Assembly: GCF_000003605.2 (NCBI RefSeq)
Contig: NW_003138322.1
Coordinates: 152,601-190,180, forward strand
Direction: 5' to 3'
Source: Saccoglossus kowalevskii
Taxonomy: Eukaryota > Hemichordata > Enteropneusta > Harrimaniidae
Length of the DNA stretch: 37,580 nucleotides
The position numbers and the translations under genes are program-made. Shown piece after piece: positions 21,701 to 30,618 of the stretch; positions within the stretch are counted from its first letter, which is position 1; every line of letters begins with the position of its first letter. The notes beneath the pieces were generated by a model, which searched no databases, had not been told where the DNA came from, and was given only the letters and a program-made list of their open reading frames with translations.

Positions 21701-24700
21701 TAACAATTCTCTGTGAAAACATGCTTTCTCATTATTTATTCACAATAAACATTCTGTTTGACGAGAAACAACACTGAGGTCAGATATGGTTTCAAATGAT
21801 TCATTGGGTCTATATAAACATTTTGACATTTGAAGATACATATAAATTGTGACACCCCCCCCCCCCCCCCCAATTTTTTTCTTCTGGTGCACTGGTATAT
21901 TTCTCACACAAAAAAATGGTGAAATAAAATGCTGGATCTCCTAACCTTGAATATAGAATATAAAATGCTCCCAATTTAAAAATAAACTAGAAAACCTGAT
22001 TCTATATAGGACAAAACACAGTATAGATTAAGAAGACTTTGGGTAACTTTGATCTAAGAACCAGATTCAATAGGAAATGTATGTATCAGCGGATACAGAA
22101 ACAAACATACAAGAGACAAATACACTGCACCACTGAAACCTGCACTGAAAAACTCATCAAATATTAATAATCCAGCATTTATGAATGCAAACAATATAAA
22201 ATATCTTTTTTTACAAGCTAAGTTAATTAGGGTTAACAAGAAGAGATAAAAGAAACCTGTGCCATTAAACAAGTGAGCATCTTAAAGTCAAGCAGGGTTT
22301 GCGCTAGTGTCTCGGCAAGACGAGTCCCACTTACAGAATTTTAAGAAATAGAAATTTGACCCTGGATAACTTTATTAGAAATTGGACCCCAGCTTGCCTG
22401 AAAAACTGGGTCCCTCTTCAATAATTGGAGTCTGGGAAGCAAAATATGGGGTTAACGCAATCCCTACAAGGTAATTATTAATTAATTACATATGGAAAAT
22501 GATTAGAAGAATAGTTTGAACGATGTATAGTCAATTTTTTCTGCATTTTTTTCAAAAACTCTGATTAACCTTTTCACCACCAGTTTCCCTTTTTTTCATC
22601 ACAAATTCACAAAGTAGTCCTGTTTATAGTTTGCACTTTCCTTCGGAAAATTGAGACAAAAATAGCCAAATTTTGAAATAAAAACTGAAAATTTACTCAA
22701 ATTTTCTGTGTTGGCTCCAAAATTAGGGTTCATTTCTAGAAATAATGTAGAATATAAGAAAATAGAACAGAAAAATTTGGCTGAGAAAGTCAGGTGGTGA
22801 AAATGTTAAGACCTTGTTAAGACGATGAGAGATTGTATCAATTTGATGAATTAAATAAAAAAAACACAAAAATAACAAAATAATGTCAAGAGAGAAATAG
22901 CGGTGTTATCAAAGTAAATAAGAAAAAGAAGCTTTGTTTAAATAGGAAAGTACAACAATTTAGTTTTCAAAATTATTATTAGATGCAATTTTACTCAATG
23001 CTCATAACAGGTTTAGCTCTTTATTCAGGGTGCTTTCGACACTAAAGCAACGGGTGCATAAGAAAAGAAATAAACAGGAGTGACAATGCTTAGAAAAGGC
23101 TGCAGTTTGTTAGGTATTCCGTCTGATACTAATCAGGGCTAATGGAATGTTATAGTATATATGAATGTAGTGAGGGCAATTTCTCATGAAAGCACTTGTG
23201 AAGCTATTATCCCCTGTTAGGATTTACTTAATAGGTCCATTAAAGGGTAGTGACTGTCATAAAGACATAGGGCAGTGAATTTTTATATTGACATATTTAA
23301 TGGCATATGGACAGAGACAATCATACATGTTGATAACTGAGGTACAATATATACCGGGGTAGCACATAATAATACAGGCTTGTAAGGGAAGGAGGAATGG
23401 AGAAAAAATTTTATACATTGTTTTATTTATTGATACAGATTAGAATTCCAAAATAATATTGTAGATTCGATTTCATGATAATAAATAATTTGTTAGCAGG
23501 AAAGGGCAAGGTATTGATGTTACGAGATTCACAGTCAGTGATGGTGATATTAGTAATTACCTGTACATTAACTATGCCATGTATGGGTAAAGCAATATAA
23601 AGTAAATTGAGTGTTTTCCCAATGAGATATACTCATAGGTAATTGTTAGAACATAATCACTCTTTTACAACAGATGTGAAAAATTATATCTAAATTAATT
23701 TTAACATATACTTCAATCAAACAAAAGTAAGTGCCCCCAATAACGAAATAGAATTACTGGTAAATGAAATAATTTGCATATACCAGTAAATAAATAAATT
23801 TGAACTAATTTGCATAAAATAAACATGTACATGAAACACAAGATTGATTTTTTTTGCCTAATTGAAAAACAGAGTTCTGTACACCAATGGAAAGCTTCAA
23901 GGTACGTCTCATTGTTTAAACTGACCTAGCACAGATTGAGGGCAAAGCTGCATTCATATTGTTAGGCTACCCTTTCAACCCCATGTAGTATTGCAAATGA
24001 AATAACCCACAAGCAATAAAACAAATAGATCAATCATTTTTCAATGCCAGAGGTCCGTGCAGTATCTCGAATAAAATGTCACTGATTGCATGAGAAAAAA
24101 AAACAAAAAAAACAACGCATGTACCAGTATATTTATATTATAAAAATCACTCTTCGCTTTTTCTTTTTCTTTTTCAAATTTACAAAAAATACAAATATAT
24201 TTATAAACTTTATGTATATTATTTTTACTTTTAGTTTATTTTTGCTATATTATTAACAAACGTAACTACAGAGCTTATGACAAATCAGTAACAATTTGTA
24301 AACCCTGATTGAATTTTCTGCACAAAATAAATTCCAGTAAACAAAAACATTATAAATATGCAAGAATGACACATCATTAAATTCTATTAAATTTGGTTGC
24401 CTTGGCAATTTGAACACTCCCAAAATAAACTTGCATTATTTTTTAGAGACATATACTCAATATGAAATTACGTCCATTTGGTCTACAATATATATATATT
24501 TGATGGCAGGGAATCACAGATTGAGGGCGATGTACATGTTTTCCACAAAACCTGAACTGAAATAAATTGTAATAATTCTTCTAAACACAGAGAGGTGTTT
24601 TTTTAGGTATGTAATTAGATTTAACATATGTACATGCCTAAATGCATAACTATGAAACAATAATCACAGGGCCACTTAACATGGTAACCTCCATTTCAAA

Positions 24701-27682
24701 CAAAATACTAGTAACTATGAAATATTGTCCACTTATTCTACCTATCTCTTTTGCAAGAGCATTTCAAATTACCAATGTTAAGCTTGAGTAAGATTAGAAA
24801 TAAATGATTGGCACAGATCTCTAGGCAAGCCAAAGTCTAGCATGGCAGCATTAAATTGATTGTGAAGACAGTCGGTGAAGCGAGAAATTCTCAAAGTTCT
24901 CCAGGTTTGCACAGTAATGAATTGTGACTGGAGGAAAGCAATCAGCGAGTGTGGCATCTATATACAAAATGCCATTACATCATTAAAACTCAGACTACTC
25001 TTCATTTGACCCCCAATCTATATTTGTATTAGTTGTGTAACAATATTTTGAAAAAATCGTTAAGCGAATATAATTTACAATTGATTAGGAAAGATTTAAA
25101 CTTCATTAAATGCATGACGCATAGATTTTCTATTTTCGCATGTCTTTTGCCTGAACATTGAACACAAGGTAAAAAAGAGTTCATTGATTTTAGAGTGGCA
25201 TGAAACAGTTGACGCAAGCAAAAACTATATCATATTTGCCTCGTTTAGAAACCAATAGAAGTGCACGCAAGTCAACAGTTGCATTATTGCAAACTGGATC
25301 ATTAAAATATAACGTTTTCTTAACGTGGTAGTGTATGTGCTTACATAAATAGCCGAAACGAACCTATGTTAAAATAAGTCATAATTTAATGATCTAATGT
25401 GCAATTGATGCAACTATTGACTTGCATGACAAATATAATATATTTGAAGTCAAGGTCTTTGATATGTACTCACCTGTTCCTGTTTGCGTTTCGGAATCTT
25501 CTTCAGCTTTGGCGGTTTCTCCTCCACAGCACTTGAAGTTATAATTGGAGGGTTTCCACTGAAACTCGTAGACTCCTCTATCTCTTTTTTCACCGAGACT
25601 TTAGTGGGAACTTTAGCAATAAGTGAGAGATCAAGCTTGACAACAAGCGATGGAATCCCATTAACATACTCAATCTTGGAAAGTTGCTGACAAGCAGATG
25701 ATGAAAGGAATGGTTTAGTTGGCGTCAAGGTAGGCATATGCCGGAAGTCCTCATTTTGAATTGGTGATAGCAATGGCTCTGGAAGTGCAACGTCTTTGCC
25801 AATTTCGCTGATCACCACTTTAAGTCCAGTATTAATTTCAACTTTTGCTTTCTCGGATGATTTCTTACCACTGCTACTTTTGTCTTTCGTTTTGGTCTTA
25901 CTGGGAGTTGTTGATTTTGAGCATTTCGTATGACTTGGGGTCATAGTCAGTGAGGATGAGGATGAAGATGACAGACTTTTAATGCTTGTATTTTGTAATG
26001 ATTTGTCAGGAGAACTTGTATTGACCACATCAATACTCGCATCAGAGTCTGAATCACTGTCGTCACTGACAAACGCTTTTGACTTGTAATATTTCTCCCC
26101 TTTCGTACTACTAGCTGTAGGTTTCTTGCTTTTTTTGTCACTTTGTTTGGGAGTTGAGGGCTTGTCAGACCTCGGAGTTGATTGTTTTGGAGTCTTTGGT
26201 TTCACATCAGTCTTTTTCTCATGAGACTTAGTGGTTTGTTTGTTTGTTTTACCCTTAGAGTCTTTCGTTTTTCCTTTCACAGGAGTAGTTTTTGAACCAC
26301 ACCCACCCTCAGCTGCTTTTTCAACACTTGATTTCTTAATTGAACTCATTTTCTTACCAGACTTATTTGCCGCTGATTTAACATTACTTTTACTTGTGGA
26401 TGCCTTTCCCGGTGATTTCCCCTTGGATATTGTTTTGGATGGCACCTTCACTTTCAACTTAATCAACCCATTTGGTTTGTTCTTTTCAACTTGGTCCAAA
26501 TCATTCAACCCACCACCAGGATCAAAACCTTGTTGCTCTGTGTCGCTAAAGTCCCTAGTGTCGAAGCCGTTGCTGCTGTCCCCACATTCCAACAGCTTAC
26601 TCGGAGAATTCCTAGGAGCGCTGACAGCTTCACGGTTTGAAGAATTTGAACTGATGATTCCAGGTTTTGGGTGGTATTTATTGTTTTGGGAAGCACTTCC
26701 AGGAGATGCCTTTGTTTTCTGTACTGCAGCAGCACTAAAAAATGGCGCCAAACACCATTTACGCTGCAGGAAGAAGAAAAAAGTAAGATCCAGAATATAT
26801 TGCACAAAAGGCCTGTCTGAGTGGCACCACAAGAGGTTAAGAATAGCAGCCAATTTGAATTTAAATTGAGGCAAACACTTTTTACCTTTCCAAGATTTTT
26901 GTTCAAGGAGGGTTGGATCGAATTCAATATTATTTCAATTATCAGGCCATTACAATACAGAACATGAAAACAATTGTCAGGTGACCAAATAAAAGACTCC
27001 ACTTTCTGGGGTTAGATGTTATATTAATTTCTCTTAACAAAATGTTTTACTCAAGGAAGACAAAACAAAATACTGAAAAAAAATCATATATTATATATGA
27101 ATTGAAATATTGCATTGCCATATACTTAATAGCTACAAAACTTGAATTTATATACCATAATGCATTGCTACATTTTCTATCCCACAATTCATTGCCATAT
27201 ACTCAATAGCTACAAAACTTGAATTTATATACCATAATGCATTGCTACATTTTCTATCCCACAATGCATTGCCATATACTCAATAGCTACAAAACTTGAA
27301 TTTATATACCATAATGCATTGCTACATTTTCTATCCCACAATGCATTGCCATATACTCAATAGCTACAGAACTTGAATTTATATACCATAATGCATTGCT
27401 ACAGTTTCTATCCCACAATGCATTGCCATACAGTACAGCTCAAAACTCAGTACGCTCAGTAGATGTAAAACTGGAATTTGTATCCCACACCTCATTGTTC
27501 AAAAACAAATTCAGGCGATTCTTACCTCTTTTTGTAAAGGCGAAGGAGAGGGAGAAGCATTATCACTTGAGCTGCTTTCACTATCTGAATCACTTCCCGA
27601 ACTACTCTCATCTTCAGACTCGCTGGATGAGCTACCACTATTACTTGATGAGGGACTTCGCGGTCTAGTTGCTGGCGAGTGC
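15601..27682 (-). CDS. AF4/FMR2 (AFF) family protein, super elongation complex scaffold; 3' ten exons
   Basis: Exons at 27526-27682, 25474-26763, 21244-21353, 20173-20559, 19840-19903, 19329-19465, 18741-18812, 17716-17871, 16763-17052 and 15601-15722 join in one frame to about 927 codons. In order they hold: a serine/acidic tract; RKWCLAPFF (family W-L---L block); a long basic Ser/Lys/Pro region; NGIPSLVVKLDLSLIAKVP (family PLIVKIDLNLL block); a basic nuclear region with PPRKKTKRD; and the C-terminal homology domain from YPADHYCAEAKELKHAAD to the end. AFF proteins are nuclear scaffolds that recruit P-TEFb, ELL and ENL/AF9 to release paused RNA polymerase II; the C-terminal domain dimerises. 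The Drosophila relative is lilliputian. The N-terminal P-TEFb-binding exons are missing, lying beyond the right edge. Confidence 0.92.
15723..16762. other. AFF last intron
   Basis: A 1.04-kb intron. Contains a C-rich tract at 16530-16555 and an ATGCAAATGAG octamer with CCAAT nearby (16482-16510). No further exon is needed between the flanking phases. Confidence 0.8.
16763..17052 (-). CDS. AFF exon: Ser/Pro linker and VTIPQRIH segment
   Basis: 290 bases between the acceptor TTGTTGTTAG and the donor GAATGAAG|GTATATTT. Encodes TPSPMSPTPSPAGSIGS, a serine-rich linker, VTIPQRIHTIMQQQ and HDLWEQADELQKENE, as in vertebrate AFF1 and AFF4. Confidence 0.94.
17247..17322. repeat. Small double inverted repeat
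   Basis: AAGCTGCT (17247) pairs with AGCAGCTT (17315) and, nested inside, CTGATTGG (17257) pairs with CCAATCAG (17294). A 76-base foldback in an AFF intron, probably a short MITE remnant. Confidence 0.55.
17716..17871 (-). CDS. AFF exon: FKLKKDNA segment
   Basis: 156 bases between the acceptor CTGTATTGCAG and the donor GCCAA|GTATGTTA. Encodes MRCQALLCNKMFKLKKDNAM, KFSKILTDHFK and then the APSPYQPNWNA linker. This is the most conserved stretch of the family C-terminal domain. Confidence 0.94.
17923..18140. mobile_element. TACTGTAAA MITE, subfamily A
   Basis: 218 bases ending in TACTGTAAA and its inverse TTTTACAGTA, with inner TTATTCACTGGGTTTTAATT and an inverted counterpart. The TA ends suggest a Tc1/mariner-type target. 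It lies in an AFF intron and encodes nothing. Confidence 0.75.
18741..18812 (-). CDS. AFF exon: 72-base exon of the C-terminal domain
   Basis: Between the acceptor ATTTTCAG and the donor CTATG|GTATGTAT. Encodes YIMRYTVNHGLDTGG and IDKKLAVL, with split codons at both ends (K at the start, C at the end) that match the phases of the neighbouring exons exactly. It joins DLIK to CMRCQ as the family requires. It was found by looking for the missing YTM-to-LAVLC segment. Confidence 0.9.
19081..19215. repeat. 42-bp minisatellite, three copies
   Basis: ACGAGGGGCCTCTTATGACA and GAATGACCCTCCATTTCACA form a 42-base unit repeated three times with almost no differences. Because 42 is a multiple of three, a plus-strand frame stays open with a 14-residue repeat, but it sits in an AFF intron and shows no other coding sign. 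Confidence 0.95.
19329..19465 (-). CDS. AFF exon: C-terminal homology domain helices
   Basis: 137 bases between the acceptor TTGCATTCTAG and the donor ATAAA|GTAAGTTT. Encodes VDKIAKALTYVDAVLSFIKC, then SPFNMYSETSDLI. It aligns residue by residue with the vertebrate block around SFIECGNA and MYSETVDLIK. It leaves two bases of a lysine codon. Confidence 0.93.
19537..19746. mobile_element. TACTGTAAA MITE, subfamily A, second copy
   Basis: 210 bases with the same ends and TTATTCACTGGG inner block as 17923-18140 and the shared motif AATTAAAACACAGTGAATATG. Lies in the intron before the 19329-19465 exon. Confidence 0.75.
19840..19903 (-). CDS. AFF exon: start of C-terminal homology domain
   Basis: 64 bases between the acceptor TTTTCTGTAG and the donor GTACAG|GTAAGATA. 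Encodes QYPADHYCAEAKELKHAADVQ, matching the family YSADHY--EAK-LKH-AD helix. Confidence 0.92.
20173..20559 (-). CDS. AFF exon: basic nuclear region
   Basis: 387 bases between the acceptor TTTTTATAG and the donor GAGAC|GTACGTCTG. Encodes IGVKAEDSHEWDRKHPRR, then SPPRKKTKRD (a likely nuclear localisation signal) and ends PIKTEFDE. The last residues lead directly into the C-terminal homology domain. Confidence 0.88.
20949..21154. mobile_element. MITE subfamily B, reverse orientation
   Basis: Ends with AGTATTTTACAGTA. Contains CAGTGAAAAT and CGCTGGATTTTATTTT blocks that are the inverse of those at 33251-33453. The left end is diverged (TACAAGTAAAATA). Confidence 0.75.
21244..21353 (-). CDS. AFF exon: charged linker
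   Basis: 110 bases between the acceptor TTTGGGTAG and the donor AAGGA|GTAAGTCAC. Encodes RKDDKPDCATETKKIKKEHD through EKPEPENKE. It follows a 4.1-kb intron. It is supported mainly by frame continuity and consensus splice sites, as the linker itself is not conserved. Confidence 0.75.
21855..21871. repeat. Poly-C tract
   Basis: Seventeen consecutive C residues, followed by AATTTTTTT. Length is likely to be unreliable in the assembly. Confidence 0.95.
22565..22809. mobile_element. piggyBac-like MITE with TTAA ends
   Basis: Begins TTAACCTTTTCACCACCAG and ends with its near inverse, GGTGGTGAAAATGTTAA. The TTAA at both borders is the piggyBac target sequence. Related to 12990-13188 but with about 45 extra bases near the left end. 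Non-coding. Confidence 0.75.
22810..25473. other. Rest of the 4.1-kb AFF intron
   Basis: The intron runs from 21354 to 25473. Past the MITE I see only A+T-rich unique DNA. A 62-codon minus-strand frame at 25029-25217 has no recognisable features. Exon phases on both sides fit directly, so no exon is required here. Confidence 0.6.
25474..26763 (-). CDS. AFF exon: large basic Ser/Lys/Pro-rich central exon
   Basis: 1290 bases, phase 0 at both ends, between the acceptor TTCTTCCTGCAG and the donor GAACAG|GTGAGTAC. It opens with RKWCLAPFFSAAAV, then about 300 disordered Lys/Ser/Thr/Pro residues including SDDSDSDSDAS, and near its end PLLSPI and SLVVKLDLSLIAKVP. Low-complexity, lysine-rich composition is typical of the family. 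Confidence 0.9.
27111..27430. repeat. 77-bp minisatellite beside an AFF splice donor
   Basis: ATTGCCATATACTCAATAGC recurs at 27114, 27191, 27268, 27345 and (partial) 27422, exactly 77 bases apart, with only a few differences between copies. The unit holds CTATCCCACAATGCATTGCC. In the transcript the array starts about 95 bases after the donor of the 27526-27682 exon. Confidence 0.95.
27526..27682 (-). CDS. AFF exon: Ser/Asp/Glu-rich tract
   Basis: 157 bases between the acceptor TTATCTTTCAG and the donor AAAGAG|GTAAGAAT. Encodes HSPATRPRSPSSS and then alternating Ser with Glu/Asp, ending NASPSPSPLQKE. Family members carry a similar serine/acidic transactivation tract here. It enters needing two bases from the previous exon and leaves in phase 0. 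Confidence 0.85.
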
Positions 27683-28335
27683 CTGAAAGATAATTATTAT
27701 TGTTTTGTAAATATACTTAGTCTTAGGAATGTTTTTTTTATAGTCCCTCACAACAATTTGGTACATACACAAAGCTATATTTAAACATGCTTGCTCTCAC
27801 CCATGGTACCCAGAATACATCCCATACTGCATTTCATTTCACACAGACATGCTCAGACAATTGCACAAAAACTCACAGCACACGTACAGTTTCTAAAGAC
27901 ATATACAACGAGCGAAATGCAATGCACACTTTTACAGCATATGGAAATTCCTTTCTGTTTCTTTTCTTGAAGAAACCAATAAAGGTTACCATGAAAATAC
28001 GAGCCGGTATTGTTGAGAAAAACAACATTTCCGCCTCAATGGCTTTAACTCTTCTAACAGGGCAAGGGACGCAGCCAATGGAACAAAAAGCAAACAAAGT
28101 AAATGTACGAATCACCAAATTTGTGTGCTGAGAAAAGCAGGATGAAACGTGAGGGTGAAACATGTGTGCCTAATTTACTCTATTCTACACACAATTTGTA
28201 CATTCAAAATTTAGTATATGAACATAGACATTTATTTACATTGCCTAGAATTGCAAACATAATTTTTGGGAAATTATCATCTCTGACATTGTGTCTCAGT
28301 TGTTTGCTATACAACAACCCGGATGTCATATGGAC

Positions 28336-28385
28336 GAGAATATAACCAGATGTTTTAGAAGAGAATATAACCAGATGTTTTAGAA
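28336..28385. repeat. 25-bp perfect direct duplication
   Basis: GAGAATATAACCAGATGTTT plus TAGAA occurs twice back to back with no differences, so the duplication is recent. Confidence 0.95.
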
Positions 28386-28646
28386 GAGACATAAGTGAAG
28401 CAGGAAATCAGATGCTATACTATAAATAGATCTAGTGTAATCGATCAAATAAGATTATTTACTATAAGACTATTAATATTCACTAAAAGTCAACATGACA
28501 GGTACTATTGTATGCTACAAAACCTGGTATATTTGAGGGCAATCCAAGGAAAAAAATCCTCTAAATTTTCTGACTCTCTAAATAAAGTACCACAGTGACA
28601 AGTTTTTACCTGAAATTTTGTATCATTCTAAGCACTGTTGAAAGAT

Positions 28647-28733
28647 TATTGTAAAATACATTATTTTCACTTGGAATTAATTTTTACTGAAGGGGTTATT
28701 CAGTGAAACTAAAATCCAGCAAATATACGAAAG
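28647..28733. mobile_element. MITE subfamily B, 5' half only
   Basis: TATTGTAAAATACATTATTTTCACTTGGAATTA-type start and CAGTGAAACTAAAATCCAGC match the left half of 33251-33453; the right half and its inverted end are missing. Confidence 0.7.
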
Positions 28734-29539
28734 ACTTCAGAATAGTCGCGTTTTGTTCAACTAATGTCTGAATTACATGCAGCATAACCCTAAAGCTAGT
28801 CACGCACCATCACACCATCACGTTTGATATGGTACCCTGTTCGTTAACGAAATTCAACACTTGGTGACCATGGCAATTTAAGGCTCTGTTAAATACAAAC
28901 AAAATTAATTCTTTTACATACGTTTTGGATTTTATATTTAAAACAGAATTCAGTTTAAAAATACCCGAGCTGTAAGACATGGTTGACAACTGTAACTTGC
29001 ATGTAACAAGTGGTGGGATACATACACTTATTGACACCAAAAGTTGTGTGCATATCAGCGATAAATGACGATTGTAATAAGGAAGCCTTTGCACAGGAGT
29101 AACAATTACCCTTTATACTGTACACAGTTTGTATAGATAGCTGCAGGGCTTGTAAACTAATACTTTACAGAGTGGTACCAGTGTATTCACCCCATGTAGC
29201 CAGCAGCACTGTGCTATACTTGTCAAATACAGACACACTATCAATGCAGCCAGTCACCCGAAAAGTTTCACTCATTGTCACAGAGAAATTGAAGTTTGTA
29301 ATTTGTACACAAACTTAATACTTAATAGTAGTATATAATTCCTGCAATATAATCTGTCAGGTTTAATCAGCTAGGATTCATTATCAAAAAATAGCGATAT
29401 TTTATCTGACAATAAATAAGAAAATTGAAAATATTATACTTGCTACCGATATAGTAGAAATATAGAGCTTTGTTTTGGTTTTTCTTTTGCCTGCTTTCTT
29501 TATTGTGCAGCTTTATGGAGAATTAAACAAGGAAATGAT

Positions 29540-29572
29540 TCAATAAATATTATTATTAATAATATTATTATC
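29540..29572. repeat. AAT/ATT palindrome
   Basis: AATATTATTATTAATAATATT is a perfect dyad in a trinucleotide-rich stretch and could extrude as a hairpin. Confidence 0.7.
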
Positions 29573-30536
29573 TGTCACCGTAACAACCTAAATTTCAGCG
29601 TATTTTACGAGATATTTTCATCCTACCATATTAGGAAATGCGAATTCCAAATAAGGAATGATTACACGCGTAAGCGTCCTCTAATAATAAAAACAAACAT
29701 GGCTGCCACCAAGGTTTGCCCGGACTCCATACAAAGAAGTTCGCTGATTCTGTTCTAAACTTTTTGGATTTCGGCATTCCCATGATGTATCCTTGGAAGG
29801 AAAAGATGTATAATAATAAGGTTATTATCAATTATTCATAAGATTTATATTACTACAAATTATTACTACTGAAAGAGTAGATTGCAATTGTGGGAAACAA
29901 AACAAAACATTTGTTAGGAACAACCCTAGAGTAACAGAATACAGTAGCATTGCATCCCTGTATTAGCCACACATCTGGATAAAAACAACATAGATTGGCA
30001 ACTGTAAAGAGCAAAAAAATAAAATAAACAAAAAGAAGCATAACTACCTAGAGGGGAAACAGCAAAGTAAAATGTCAAACATACAGACTGATGTAGTATT
30101 TTCTTTAATGTACAAAGATGCTGCGAGCACTTAAATCTTAAACTCCTGTCGTCTGGCTTATTCAATTTGCTACAACTTTCCCAAATTGAAGAATCACGTA
30201 TAGTAGAGCACAAAGATACATAATAGTAGGTTTTCAGCCTGGTAAAAGTAATATCATTATTTTAAATTACATTTGTACTCAACAACCCAACAAGTATGAT
30301 ATGTAAACTATTTTACTAGTGGGGTCTGAAAAGCAACATGCAAATTTAATTTGTAATTTATGATTTTTTTTCGTTATTGATATATATATTTTATTATGTA
30401 TATTATACACATAATTGTTTTTTTCTTCTTCAATATTTGCCATTTCAACAACTGACATAAATAGCATGAATGAAACGTCGATTAATAATAAAAAAAACAA
30501 TGATCCGTATAGAGTCAATACTGTGTGTGCAGATAG

Positions 30537-30618
30537 GTGGCTGAATGTATTATCAGGGTGGCACAGCTATTACAGGAGACAAAAGCACCATTGCTGGTAC
30601 CCGGATACATTGCTTCAG
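30537..30618 (+). CDS. Possible orphan exon
   Basis: 82 bases, noticeably richer in G+C than the surroundings, bounded by AG on the left and GCTTCAG|GTACAC on the right. The plus-strand frame reads VAECIIRVAQLLQETKAPLL and then VPGYIAS, which has amphipathic-helix character. I do not recognise the family. It could be an exon of a nested plus-strand gene, a pseudogene fragment, or chance. Confidence 0.2.

Noticed and set aside
26231-26869. Plus-strand open frame of 212 codons
   Set aside because: It is the antisense shadow of the large AFF exon, whose low stop frequency comes from Ser/Lys/Pro-rich codons.
26505-27002. Minus-strand frame of 165 codons
   Set aside because: It overlaps the AFF exon in another frame and crosses the clear acceptor at 26764; the AFF frame has the family match.
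27787-28163. Overlapping frames of 114 (+) and 96 (-) codons
   Set aside because: No domain, no splice-site support and composition like intron DNA; the two strands are open together by chance.
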